This document shows, in pieces, positions 1 through 8,130 of a stretch of DNA of 45,112 nucleotides. This stretch comes from Streptomyces sp. AC512_CC834. Its GTDB lineage: Bacteria; Actinomycetota; Actinomycetes; Streptomycetales; Streptomycetaceae. The notes beneath the pieces are model-generated. The model had not been told where the DNA came from. It was given only the letters and a program-made list of their open reading frames with translations, and did not search any database. Each line of letters starts with the position of its first letter. Positions within the stretch are counted from its first letter, which is position 1. The stretch covers positions 1-45,112 of the forward strand of contig NZ_JAGMUO010000130.1 in assembly GCF_019049325.1 (NCBI RefSeq), written 5' to 3'. The position numbers were made by a program, and so were the translations under genes.

Positions 1-2
1 CG

Positions 3-662
3 CCCAGTCCGAGTGCGAGTCCGGAGACGTTGCCCAGCAGTGCCGAGTCCGCGCCCGCCGAGCAGCCGCAGGCGCAGCCGTCGGCCACCCAGGAGCCGGA
101 GAAGGACGACGGAGGCGGCGGGGACAAGGGCGGCGGGGAGTCCAAGAAACCCGCCAAGCCGGCCGTGAAGCCGGTGGTCCCCGCCCAGAACATCCTGCTG
201 CGGAACACCACCAGTGACATGTGCGCCGAACTCCCCGGGCGGGAGAAGGGCGTTGCCGACGGACCCGTCCAGCAGGCCGTCTGCGACGACACCGACGGCG
301 ACAACCAGATCTGGGACCTTGAGGTGAAGTACGAGAAGGGCGGGCCCGGCGGGGCGCCGCTCTTCCAGATCCGCAACATCAAGGACAAGTTCTGCATGGA
401 CCTGCCCTACCACGGTGCCGCTGCCGTGGGGACGCCCGTCACCGAGTTCACCTGCGACAGCACCACCGCGAGCGACAACCAGCTCTGGTGGGTCGACAAG
501 CAGGAGAGCGGGGACTACTGGATCCGCAACTTCTCCAGCAACCAGAAGTGCCTCGGCGTGGAGGGCGCGAACGGCGGCGCCCTCTTCTCCAAGATGGTGC
601 TCGACAACTGCAGCAACGTCGGCGACCAGGAGTGGAAGATCATCCACCCGAAGAAGGGCTGA
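3..662 (+). CDS. Ricin-type beta-trefoil lectin domain protein, 5' end outside the window
   Basis: The reading frame is open to the left edge, so only the C-terminal part is visible; a TTG at position 30 is in frame but unlikely to be the real start. The first ~55 visible residues are a Pro/Ala/Glu/Lys/Gly-rich linker. About 150 residues follow with three QxW-like signatures (NQIWDL, NQLWWV, DQEWKI) and paired cysteines, the hallmark of R-type (ricin B) carbohydrate-binding beta-trefoils. It sits 31 bp from, and converges on, the AAA+ ATPase of a contractile injection system locus. It could be an accessory or cargo protein of that system, but that rests on position only. Nothing visible shows enzymatic activity; any catalytic domain would lie upstream of the window. 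Confidence 0.75.
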   Translation, partial: PSPSASPETLPSSAESAPAEQPQAQPSATQEPEKDDGGGGDKGGGESKKPAKPAVKPVVPAQNILLRNTTSDMCAELPGREKGVADGPVQQAVCDDTDGDNQIWDLEVKYEKGGPGGAPLFQIRNIKDKFCMDLPYHGAAAVGTPVTEFTCDSTTASDNQLWWVDKQESGDYWIRNFSSNQKCLGVEGANGGALFSKMVLDNCSNVGDQEWKIIHPKKG

Positions 663-692
663 CGGCTCAGGCGGTCCCGGCGGTCCCGGCGG

Positions 693-2765
693 TCACCAGC
701 CGCCTTCCCCCGGGACCAGTCTCCCGGCCTTGCGGTACTCACGGCGGGCGCCCTCGAGGAGGTCGTCCGCCGTCACCGTTCCCCCGCGTCCGGCGGCGAG
801 ATAGGCGGCGGTGACCACCGCGCTGCGGATCGAACCGCCGGCCAGCTCGAAGTTCCGGGCCAGCGGCTCCGGGTCGATGCCCTCGACGGAGGGGACGTGC
901 GACAGTCCGTGCCGCCACAGCGCCAGCCGCTGCCCGGCGTCCGGGAAGGGGAAGTCCACCACCAGGTCGAGGCGCCGGGTGAACGCCTCGTCGATGTTGG
1001 CCCGCAGGTTGGTGGTGAGCAGGGCGATGCCGTTGAAGGACTCCAGCCGCTGGAGCAGGTAGGCGCTCTCCATGTTGGCGTACTTGTCGTGCGCGTCCTT
1101 GACCTCGGAGCGCTTGCCGAAGACGGCGTCGGCCTCGTCGAAGAGGAGCACGGCGTCGGTGCGGTCGGCCTCCGTGAAGATCCGCTCCAGGTTCTTCTCG
1201 GTCTCGCCGACGTACTTGTCCACGACCGACGACAACTGGACCACGTACAGGTCGAGGCCCAGGTCGGCGGCGACGACCTCCGCCGACAGGGTCTTGCCGG
1301 TGCCGGACTCGCCCGCGAACAGGCCGAGGACGCCCCGGCCGCGCCCGCCGCCCGCGCTGAGCCGCCATTCGCCGAGGACCTGGTCGCGGTGGCGGGCGCG
1401 CAGGGCGAGTTCGCGCAGTTGGGTGAGGGGCTTGTCGGGCAGGACCAGGTCCGTCCAGTCCACGTCGGGCCGGATCCGCCGGGCGTGGCTCTCCAGGCCG
1501 GAGGCGGACTGCCGGCGGGCGGCGAGCCGGACGTGGTCGGCGGTGAGCGGGGTGCCTTCGAAGGCGGCGAGGGATCGGGCGCCGTGCGCGGCCCGCTGGA
1601 TGCGGTCGCCGCCGAGCCGGTACGGGGCGACGGCGCTGGCCAGGTCGAACCCGTCGGCCTCGGCACCCAGCGCGGCCCGCCAGGCGGCCGCGCCGCCGGC
1701 CAGGCGACCCGGTGCGTCCAGGACCAGCGGGTCGGCCGGGGACCACTGCGGGTCGTAGGGGCGGGGGTCGGTCATCAGCACGGTGACGTCCGTCGCCGCG
1801 GTCAGTTGCCGCACCAGGGGCCCCGGCTTCTCGGGCAGGCCCGACACCACGACCGCCCGGCCGCTGAGCCGGGCCTCGCGCAGCAGCTCGGGGACGTGGT
1901 CCTCGGGCCCGGTGCAGCGCAGCGCGTCGGTCTTCGCGGCGTCCAGCACGGAGGCCAGGACGGCGAGGCCGTCGCCCTCGCGCGGTTCGCGCAGGTAGGC
2001 GGTGAGCGGACCGTCGTGCAGCCGGGCGGCCAGCCGGCGTACGAACCCGTCGGCGTCGCCGGCCCCGGAGGCGGGCAGCGGGTCCGGCATCGGGACCAGC
2101 AGGCCGAGGAGTGCGGCGTCCGGGGTGTCGTCGCCGAGCAGGTGGCCGATCAGCCGGTCCGGGACCCGCAGGGAACGGGTGAGGAAGGGGCGCTCGGGCT
2201 CCTCCACCTCCAGCAGGCCGAGGGCGCGCAGCGGCGCGGAGGCGTGGAACCGGGAGCGGGCCGCCGCCAGGTGCGCGGGCACCCCGCACAGTTCGAGGGC
2301 GAGGTCCACGGTGGCGCGACGGCGGCTCACGTCGTTGTTGAGGTAGCCGTAGAGCGGCTCGAAGGTGCGGTCGACGTCGGGGGCGAGGGCCATGAGCAGG
2401 ACGGCGCGGTCCAGCTCCGTCAACTGCCCCGTCCGTCCGGCCAGCCGCGCCAGCCGGTCCCCGGGTCCTGCCGGGCCGTCGACGGAGACCGGCAGGGCGG
2501 CCCCGGGGTCGTCGCCCGACTGCCAGGTGCGCAGCAGGTGCTGGACGGCCTCGTCGGACAGGTACAGGCCGCGCAGCGGGTCGTCGGCCGTGGGGTCGTC
2601 GGTGCTGCGGTGCTCGACCAGCGCGGTCACCCGTTCCCGCAGGACGGTGAGTCGCGCGAGCAGCACCCGGGCGGGATCGTCGTACGGGCCGGGCGTGCCG
2701 GACACGGGGGCGCCGGGTGCGTCGGGGGCGGCGGCCGGCGGCGTCTCGGCGTAGAAGGCGTTCAC
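693..2765 (-). CDS. AAA+ ATPase of a contractile injection system cluster
   Basis: 690 aa. The C-terminal third is an AAA+ module: Walker A GESGTGKT near residues 481-488, Walker B LLFDEAD near 540, and a downstream sensor segment (LLTTNLRANID). The N-terminal ~400 residues are an Arg/Leu-rich alpha-helical region typical of the large ATPases in extracellular CIS loci (Pvc15-type, proposed to remodel or assemble the particle). The GTG start overlaps the stop of the upstream DUF4255 gene in a GTGA arrangement, so the two genes should be translationally coupled. Family membership is read directly from the motifs. The CIS role is inferred from the DUF4255 partner and from knowledge that such pairs occur in Streptomyces CIS clusters. 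Confidence 0.85.
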   Translation of the reverse strand: MNAFYAETPPAAAPDAPGAPVSGTPGPYDDPARVLLARLTVLRERVTALVEHRSTDDPTADDPLRGLYLSDEAVQHLLRTWQSGDDPGAALPVSVDGPAGPGDRLARLAGRTGQLTELDRAVLLMALAPDVDRTFEPLYGYLNNDVSRRRATVDLALELCGVPAHLAAARSRFHASAPLRALGLLEVEEPERPFLTRSLRVPDRLIGHLLGDDTPDAALLGLLVPMPDPLPASGAGDADGFVRRLAARLHDGPLTAYLREPREGDGLAVLASVLDAAKTDALRCTGPEDHVPELLREARLSGRAVVVSGLPEKPGPLVRQLTAATDVTVLMTDPRPYDPQWSPADPLVLDAPGRLAGGAAAWRAALGAEADGFDLASAVAPYRLGGDRIQRAAHGARSLAAFEGTPLTADHVRLAARRQSASGLESHARRIRPDVDWTDLVLPDKPLTQLRELALRARHRDQVLGEWRLSAGGGRGRGVLGLFAGESGTGKTLSAEVVAADLGLDLYVVQLSSVVDKYVGETEKNLERIFTEADRTDAVLLFDEADAVFGKRSEVKDAHDKYANMESAYLLQRLESFNGIALLTTNLRANIDEAFTRRLDLVVDFPFPDAGQRLALWRHGLSHVPSVEGIDPEPLARNFELAGGSIRSAVVTAAYLAAGRGGTVTADDLLEGARREYRKAGRLVPGEGGW

Positions 2766-3457
2766 TGTCGGCCCGTACGGCGGTCGGTCGCGTCCTTGCG
2801 GCCCAGCGCCTTCCTGCGGGCGGCGCGGGCCGCCGCCACCTGGTGCGGCCGGTGGGAACGTCCGGTGGACATCGGCGGGTCGCCCTCCAGGCCGCCCACC
2901 AGGACCGTCGCGCCCTCGGTGACCGGGGGTCCGGCCTCGTAGTCGGGGAAGGCCGGGAAGGGCACGGTGACCACCAGGTCGAGGGACGGCTTCAGCTCGC
3001 CGCCCAGGGCGGACCAGATCTCGGCGAGGGAACGGGACTCGGTGTGGACGCCGGCGACGGTCAGCGGCACCGACAGGCCCAGCGCGCCCAGCGACTCGGG
3101 GAGTTCGGAGGGCGCCAGCGCCTCGTGGGGCAGCAGCGTCGCCAGTACGGCCGACAGCAGCCGGTGTTCGTCCTGCGGGGTCTTCGTCCAGGCCGTCACC
3201 AGGTACGACAGCCGGAACCAGCGGGGCGGCCGGCGGCGCTTGACGACGACGTCGTCCTGGTCGCGCACCGGCATCTGGCCGCGCTGGCGACGGCCCACGT
3301 CCTCACGGATGTCGTACAGGTAGCTGTTGACCACGGGGGCGTTGCGCCGGGCCGCCCAGTCACGGGTGGGTGCCTCGAAGGCCACGTCGATGCCCGAGCC
3401 CGTCAGCGCCCCGCTCTTGAGAAGGGATTTGAGGACTTCGTCCACCTCGTGGATCAC
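2762..3457 (-). CDS. DUF4255 / Pvc16-like CIS tail terminator protein
   Basis: 231 aa from a GTG at 3457, chosen because a GGGAG ribosome site lies about 8 nt upstream and because the conserved N-terminus (VIHEVDEVLKSLL) begins there; the open frame upstream looks non-coding. The region VNSYLYDIREDVGRR followed by RPPRWFRLSYLVTAWT is characteristic of the DUF4255 N-terminal domain. In PVC-type particles this family (Pvc16) caps the tube and sheath end. The C-terminal ~30 residues are basic (KALGRKDATDRR). It is first in a two-gene leftward unit and overlaps the ATPase start by 4 bases. The family call is confident; the structural role comes from homologous systems. Confidence 0.8.
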   Translation of the reverse strand: MIHEVDEVLKSLLKSGALTGSGIDVAFEAPTRDWAARRNAPVVNSYLYDIREDVGRRQRGQMPVRDQDDVVVKRRRPPRWFRLSYLVTAWTKTPQDEHRLLSAVLATLLPHEALAPSELPESLGALGLSVPLTVAGVHTESRSLAEIWSALGGELKPSLDLVVTVPFPAFPDYEAGPPVTEGATVLVGGLEGDPPMSTGRSHRPHQVAAARAARRKALGRKDATDRRTGRQ

Positions 3458-3578
3458 GCTCGCGCTCCCGCCCTGCCCGCACTCGAGTCCGTACGGCCCG
3501 TCAACTGCCGTCGTCTGCCACATCTGATACCGATCGTGCCCCGGGGGTCGTCCCGCGCGCACGCGCACCGGGGACGAC

Positions 3579-3604
3579 GGCCGGGCAGAACACCCTGCCC
3601 GGCC
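3579..3604 (-). terminator. Hairpin terminator after the response regulator
   Basis: A perfect 10-bp stem (GGCCGGGCAG / CTGCCCGGCC) with a 6-nt loop lies 34 bp beyond the stop of the leftward response-regulator gene. There is no U-tract, as is usual for Streptomyces terminators. It separates that gene from the DUF4255-ATPase unit, so the two probably have separate transcripts. A second weaker inverted repeat (GTCGTCCC / GGGACGAC) spans 3548-3578. Confidence 0.6.
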
Positions 3605-3638
3605 GGTCCAAAGGGTCCGCTTTCGATTGCCCGTTCGG

Positions 3639-4334
3639 TCAGATGTAGCCTTCCCTGAGGGCATAGGCCACGGCGTGGGCGCGGTTGCGCAGATGCAGCC
3701 GCGTGGTGAGTCCGTGCATCACGTTCTTGACGGTGCGTTCGGAGTAGGACAACTTGCCGGCGATCTCTCCGGTGTCGAGACCCTCGGCGACCAGCCGCAG
3801 GACGTCCACCTCTCGGGGTGCGAGGCCCAGCGAAGGCGCGCCGGGGCGGCCCGCCGCGCCCCGGTGCAGGGTGCCCACCTGGCTGATGAGCCGGCCCAAC
3901 AGGTCCGCGGGCAGGTCGCCGTCGCCGCGGGAGGCGGCCAGTACCGCCTGCACAAGACGGTGGGCGGTGGCCTCCTGCCGCCAGACGATGGCGCCGACGC
4001 CGCACTCGACGACGTCGAGCAGTTCACTCTCCCGGATCGCGCCGATCACGAGCACGGCACGCGAGCCCTCGCTGCGCACGATCCGGCGCAGCCGGGTGAG
4101 CGCCGCGTCGTCGAGCGCGTCCTCGATGAGGAGGGCCACCGTGCCGGGGCCCGACTCCTCACGCAGGTCGATCTCCGGGTGCCGGCGCAACTGGCTGACC
4201 GCGCCCTCGCGGCTGATCGGGTCCGGAGCGGTCACCGCCACCGGGACACGCCGGTCGGCGACGCCGGCGACTCCGCCGGAGCCGCGGGTGGATGTGGTGG
4301 TGTTCGTGGTGGTGTTCCGGGGTGAGTTGAGCAA
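3639..4334 (-). CDS. Atypical NarL/LuxR-type response regulator next to the CIS locus
   Basis: 231 aa from a TTG at 4334 with a G-rich (AGGGGGG) ribosome site. The C-terminal ~65 residues form a LuxR helix-turn-helix (LAPREVDVLRLVAEGLDT, then a recognition helix near SERTVKNVMHGL). The N-terminal half has the length and alternating pattern of a receiver domain but lacks its catalytic signature. The acidic pair is APDP, the expected phospho-Asp position reads LLIED, and the conserved Lys is replaced (VWRQE). It is therefore best called a pseudo-receiver, regulated by something other than standard phosphorylation. No histidine kinase is adjacent. It lies between the CIS structural genes and the divergent LuxR/STAND gene, so a role in CIS expression is plausible. 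Confidence 0.75.
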   Translation of the reverse strand: MLNSPRNTTTNTTTSTRGSGGVAGVADRRVPVAVTAPDPISREGAVSQLRRHPEIDLREESGPGTVALLIEDALDDAALTRLRRIVRSEGSRAVLVIGAIRESELLDVVECGVGAIVWRQEATAHRLVQAVLAASRGDGDLPADLLGRLISQVGTLHRGAAGRPGAPSLGLAPREVDVLRLVAEGLDTGEIAGKLSYSERTVKNVMHGLTTRLHLRNRAHAVAYALREGYI

Positions 4335-4574
4335 CCGTTTCCCCCCTGTTCACGAGCCCGCCGCCCAGCACAGGCCGGTAGCGGATGTGCATGTTCCACA
4401 CTTATGTGACTGCTGGGACTTCGCAATCGTGGAGCACCACGAGGCACACCACGAGACCGGCGAGCCGGTCCACGCGGCCGTGCGTCACCGTGACCCGCGC
4501 CACTTCGCACCACCCTTCAGCGCACTCGTTCGTCTCACACACCGGGGGAGCACCATCCACCACAGGAGGCACCG
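4335..4574. promoter_or_regulatory. Divergent control region between the two CIS-linked regulators
   Basis: A 240-bp gap between the leftward response regulator and the rightward LuxR/STAND gene. It contains an 11-bp inverted repeat GTCACCGTGAC at 4484-4494 and a short palindrome CACACTTATGTG at about 4401-4412. Either could be an operator. The strong AGGAGG ribosome site of the rightward gene is at 4564-4569. I cannot assign promoters with confidence. Confidence 0.35.
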
Positions 4575-7500
4575 ATGACCGGACCGCTCCGTGAACGCGA
4601 CGAGGCCCACGCGCTGCTCGCCGCCGAGATCGAGCGCGCACGGGCCGGCACCGGCCGCCTCGTCCTGCTGCGCGGCGCCAGCGGCACCGGACGCACCGCC
4701 GTGCTGGAGACCGCCGCCCGGCACGCCGCGGACCGCGGGCTGCGGGTGCTGCGCGCACGCTGCTCGCCCGAGGACACCGGGGTGCCCTTCGCCACGGTCC
4801 TCCAGCTCCTGGGTCCGGTACCGGAGTTCACGGACACGGCGCCCGGCGGCGACGACCGGGGCAGCGCGGCCCGGCTGTGGCGGCTGCTGCGCTCGTACGC
4901 GGACGAGGGCCCGCTGCTGGTGGCCGTCGACGACGTGCACCTCGCCGACGACTCCTCGCGCCGCTGGCTGGTGGAGGCGGCCCGGCGCGTCGACCGATTA
5001 CCGCTCCTGCTGGTCGCCACCGAACGCAGCCAGTACGACATCGACCCGCGGCCCGCCGGACTCACCCAGGCGCTGTCGCCCTCCCTCGTGCGCACCCACA
5101 CCCTGGCCCCGCTCAGCGACACGGCGGCGGCCGGGCTGGTCCTCGCCGCCTTCCCCGGCGCGAGTGCGCGGTGGACGGCCCAGTGCGTGCGGGCCGGTGC
5201 GGGCAGCCCGTTGCTGCTGCACGCCCTGCTGGACGACCTCGGCGGCACCCCGCACCCCGACGGCATCCCCCCGGTGCCCGAGACCTGCGCCGCGCTGTAC
5301 CCCGGGTCCTATCCGGCCGCCGTCTCCTGGTGGCTGAACAGCGTCGGTCCCGCGACGGCCGACGTCGCCCGCTGCCTCGCGGCCCTGGAGCAGGCCTGGC
5401 CCGCGGCCCCGCCGCCGCGCCGGGGCGAGCCTCGGCATGCCCTCCCGCACCCTCGGACACCGCAGTTCGGCATCCCGATCCCGCGCCGGCAGACCCACGA
5501 GACACCGGCGGCGCGGACCCGCCGCCCGGTGAACATCGCCCCGGGCTGCCGGGACGTGTGGAGCGCGGACACGGGGCGCGAGGCCTTCGATCCTGGGCAC
5601 GAGGGGGAGTTCGGGGACGGGGTCGGGGAGCGCGGAGACGGCGGGCGGGACCCGCAGGCTCCGCCGCCGTACGCGCGCATGGCGGGCTTCCCGGCGTACG
5701 GGGGCGGGCCGGATTTCCGCGCGGAGTCTCCGGAGTACGGCGAGCACGGCGAGCACGGGCAGTACGGCCAGTACGGCGAGTACGGCCCCTACCCGCACCC
5801 CGCCGAATCCCTGCACCCCGCCGGATACCCGGATCCCGCCGCATACCCGCACCTCGCCGGATTCGCCGACGAGGCGCGGTACCCGTCGTACCCGGACCCC
5901 TTCCCGTACGACGGCCCGCAGGAGCCCGTGCACGGCGCCGCCGCCCATGGCCGTACCGATCCGCCCGCGCACGCGCCCGACCGGACGACGCAGTGGCGTA
6001 CCCCCTCCCCTCCGTCATCCTCCCCCTCCCCTCCCTTCCCTCCCTCCGGGGCCACCGACCCGGTCGACGTGCTCGCCGAGGCGGCCGGGGCCGATCCCGC
6101 GCGGGTCGCCGGCTGGCTCGCCGCCATGACGCGGCTCGGTCTGCTGCGCACCGACGCGGGCGGCCGCCCCCGCTACGCCCACCCGCTGCTGCGCGACGCC
6201 GTGCTGAGCGGCTGGCCCCGGTCGCGCCGGGACGCCGTGCACCGGGCGGCGGCGGAGGCGATGCTGCGCCGCGGCGACCGGGTCGAGGCGGTCGCCCGGC
6301 ATCTGCTGCACACCCCGGCCGTCCGCCGGACCTGGGCGCTGCGCGTCCTGCGGGACGCCGTGACGGTGGCCGTGCACGACGCCAGGCCCGCCGACGCGGT
6401 CGGCTACCTGCGCCGGGCGCTGGACGAGCCGCTGCCCGACGACCTCCGCCAGCGGCTGCTGACCGAACTGGGCTCCCTGGAGTACGCGTCGGCCGACACC
6501 CCGGCGGCCATCGCGCGGCTGGCCGAGGCCCAGCACCTGCCGGCCGAGCCCCGCAACCGGGTGCGTACGGCCGTCGCCCTCGGCACCGCCCTGGCCGGGC
6601 GCGGCGAGATCCGTACGGCGATGGAGGTGCTGCGCCGCACGGAGGGCCGGCTGTCCGGCCACCCGGGCCTGGCCCGCACCGTGCAGACCGCCACCGCGCT
6701 GCTGTCCGACCAGGACCTGGCGACCCGGCAGGAGGTGTACCGGTGGCTGGCCGAGACCGGCGAGAACTCCCCCGACATGGTGGGCACCGCCGGACAGGCC
6801 CTGCTCGTGCGGTACGCGGCGACGGCGGCGCTGGTCTCCGCCGAGGAGGCCATGACCCGGGTACGGAAGCTGCTCGCGCAGCCCACCGACCCGCTCGCCG
6901 AGCCCTTCCTGCTGGGCACGGCCGCCGCGGTCGCCCAGTGGGCCGACGAACTCGACGAGGCGGACCGGCTCGTGGAACGCGGCCTGGCCGGACAGCACCC
7001 CTCCCTGCTGCACCCGATGCAGCACGCGCTGCTCAACACCCGCGCCGACATCGCCGCCGCCCGCGGCGACCACGCCCTGCTGCTCTCCCCCGTCCCCGGT
7101 CCCGGCACCGGCCCCTCCAACCGGGACGCCCACGCCCTGATGGCCCTCGTCCACACCGGCCGCACCGACGAGGCACAGCGCTTCGCCGACCGGTTCGACC
7201 TGCGCGAGGTGCCGGAGAACTGGGAGCTGAACCGCTACCTGTACGCGCGGGGCGTGTCGCGTGCCGCCACCGGCGACCTGGCGGGAGCGCTCCACGACTT
7301 CCTGGAGTGCGGGCGGCGCCAGGCGGCCCGCGAGGTGGTCAGCCCGGTCGTCACCCCGTGGCGGACGGCGGTCGCGGAGTGCCGGCTGGCGCTGGGCGGC
7401 GGTCCGGAGGCGCTGGCCCTGGCGACGGAGGAACTGCGGCTGGCCAGGGTGTGGAACACCCCGCGCACCGTGGGCCGCGCCCTGCGCGTGCTGGGCACCG

Positions 7501-8036
7501 CGACCGGCGGGCGACGCGGTCTCGAGCTGGCCGAGGAGGCCGTACGGACCCTGCGGGACGCGCCCGCCGACACCGACATGGAGCTGATACCGGCGCTGCT
7601 CGCCCAGGGCCGCCAGCTGCTGGCCGCCGGTGAACGCGGACGCGCCCGCGGCCGGCTGCGCGAGGCCGCCGAACTCGCCGAACGCAAGGGCGCCCTGCGC
7701 TGGCTCGCCCTGGCCGGGCAGGCCCTGCGCGAGGGCGGCGCGCGCGGCTCGGCGGCGTCCCGGACCGGCGCCGGGGCGCTGACCGGCAGCGAGCGCCGGA
7801 TCGCCGAACTGGCCGCCGACGGCCGCACGAACACCGAGATCGCCGATCTGCTGCACCTCGCCCGGCGCACCGTGGAGACCCACCTGACCAGCACCTACCG
7901 CAAGTTGCGGATTCGGCGCAGAACGGAACTGCCGGGCGCGCTGGACGGCGGTGGCCGCCGGGAACGCGAGCGGGACCGGGACCAGGACAGGCCCCGGGAC
8001 CGGCCCCGGGACGCGCACCCCAACCCGCAGAGCTGA
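4575..8036 (+). CDS. Large LuxR-family STAND ATPase regulator with a TTA codon
   Basis: 1153 aa; ATG preceded by AGGAGG. The N-terminus resembles the NTPase of LAL regulators, but the Walker A reads GASGTGRT (about residues 34-41), with Arg in place of the invariant Lys. A Walker-B-like segment (LLVAVDDVHLAD) is intact. Residues ~277-490 are an insertion rich in Pro, Gly, Tyr and His, predicted disordered, interrupting the winged-helix/TPR part. TPR-like helices fill ~500-1050. A LuxR helix-turn-helix (GSERRIAELAADGRTN ... RRTVETHLTSTYRKL) sits near 1069-1120, followed by a charged Arg/Asp tail. Codon 142 (4998-5000) is TTA, the only in-frame TTA I found in the window, so translation should depend on the bldA leucyl-tRNA. 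Divergent from the CIS genes; likely their developmental regulator. Confidence 0.85.
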   Translation: MTGPLRERDEAHALLAAEIERARAGTGRLVLLRGASGTGRTAVLETAARHAADRGLRVLRARCSPEDTGVPFATVLQLLGPVPEFTDTAPGGDDRGSAARLWRLLRSYADEGPLLVAVDDVHLADDSSRRWLVEAARRVDRLPLLLVATERSQYDIDPRPAGLTQALSPSLVRTHTLAPLSDTAAAGLVLAAFPGASARWTAQCVRAGAGSPLLLHALLDDLGGTPHPDGIPPVPETCAALYPGSYPAAVSWWLNSVGPATADVARCLAALEQAWPAAPPPRRGEPRHALPHPRTPQFGIPIPRRQTHETPAARTRRPVNIAPGCRDVWSADTGREAFDPGHEGEFGDGVGERGDGGRDPQAPPPYARMAGFPAYGGGPDFRAESPEYGEHGEHGQYGQYGEYGPYPHPAESLHPAGYPDPAAYPHLAGFADEARYPSYPDPFPYDGPQEPVHGAAAHGRTDPPAHAPDRTTQWRTPSPPSSSPSPPFPPSGATDPVDVLAEAAGADPARVAGWLAAMTRLGLLRTDAGGRPRYAHPLLRDAVLSGWPRSRRDAVHRAAAEAMLRRGDRVEAVARHLLHTPAVRRTWALRVLRDAVTVAVHDARPADAVGYLRRALDEPLPDDLRQRLLTELGSLEYASADTPAAIARLAEAQHLPAEPRNRVRTAVALGTALAGRGEIRTAMEVLRRTEGRLSGHPGLARTVQTATALLSDQDLATRQEVYRWLAETGENSPDMVGTAGQALLVRYAATAALVSAEEAMTRVRKLLAQPTDPLAEPFLLGTAAAVAQWADELDEADRLVERGLAGQHPSLLHPMQHALLNTRADIAAARGDHALLLSPVPGPGTGPSNRDAHALMALVHTGRTDEAQRFADRFDLREVPENWELNRYLYARGVSRAATGDLAGALHDFLECGRRQAAREVVSPVVTPWRTAVAECRLALGGGPEALALATEELRLARVWNTPRTVGRALRVLGTATGGRRGLELAEEAVRTLRDAPADTDMELIPALLAQGRQLLAAGERGRARGRLREAAELAERKGALRWLALAGQALREGGARGSAASRTGAGALTGSERRIAELAADGRTNTEIADLLHLARRTVETHLTSTYRKLRIRRRTELPGALDGGGRRERERDRDQDRPRDRPRDAHPNPQS
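6001..6047 (-). other. Homopurine tract with G-quadruplex potential inside the regulator gene
   Basis: The + strand is almost pure C/T over 47 bases; the complementary (template) strand therefore carries four or more closely spaced runs of three to five G separated by single A residues. This fits the usual G3+N1-7 quadruplex pattern and could also form triplex DNA. In protein it encodes a Ser/Pro run at the end of the disordered insertion of the LuxR/STAND regulator. Confidence 0.5.
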
Positions 8037-8048
8037 CGTCCGGCGACG

Positions 8049-8130
8049 ACTGCCCGACGCCTTCTCACTGCCCGACGCCCGCTCACTGCCCGACGCCCGC
8101 TCACAGGGCGCGCCTTCTCACAGGGCGCGC
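8049..8130. repeat. Two nested short tandem repeats between convergent genes
   Basis: Three copies of an 18-bp unit (ACTGCCCGACGCCCGCTC and a variant) run directly into about 1.6 copies of a 17-bp unit (ACAGGGCGCGCCTTCTC). The array fills the space between the LuxR/STAND stop (8036) and the stop of the convergent kinase gene (8118-8120) and extends into the latter's last codons. Confidence 0.75.

Noticed and set aside
897..2942. Long open frames on the strand opposite the AAA+ ATPase
   Set aside because: They are Val/Gly/Gln/His-rich shadow frames produced by high-GC codon bias; no domain is recognisable and the opposite strand carries clear Walker motifs.
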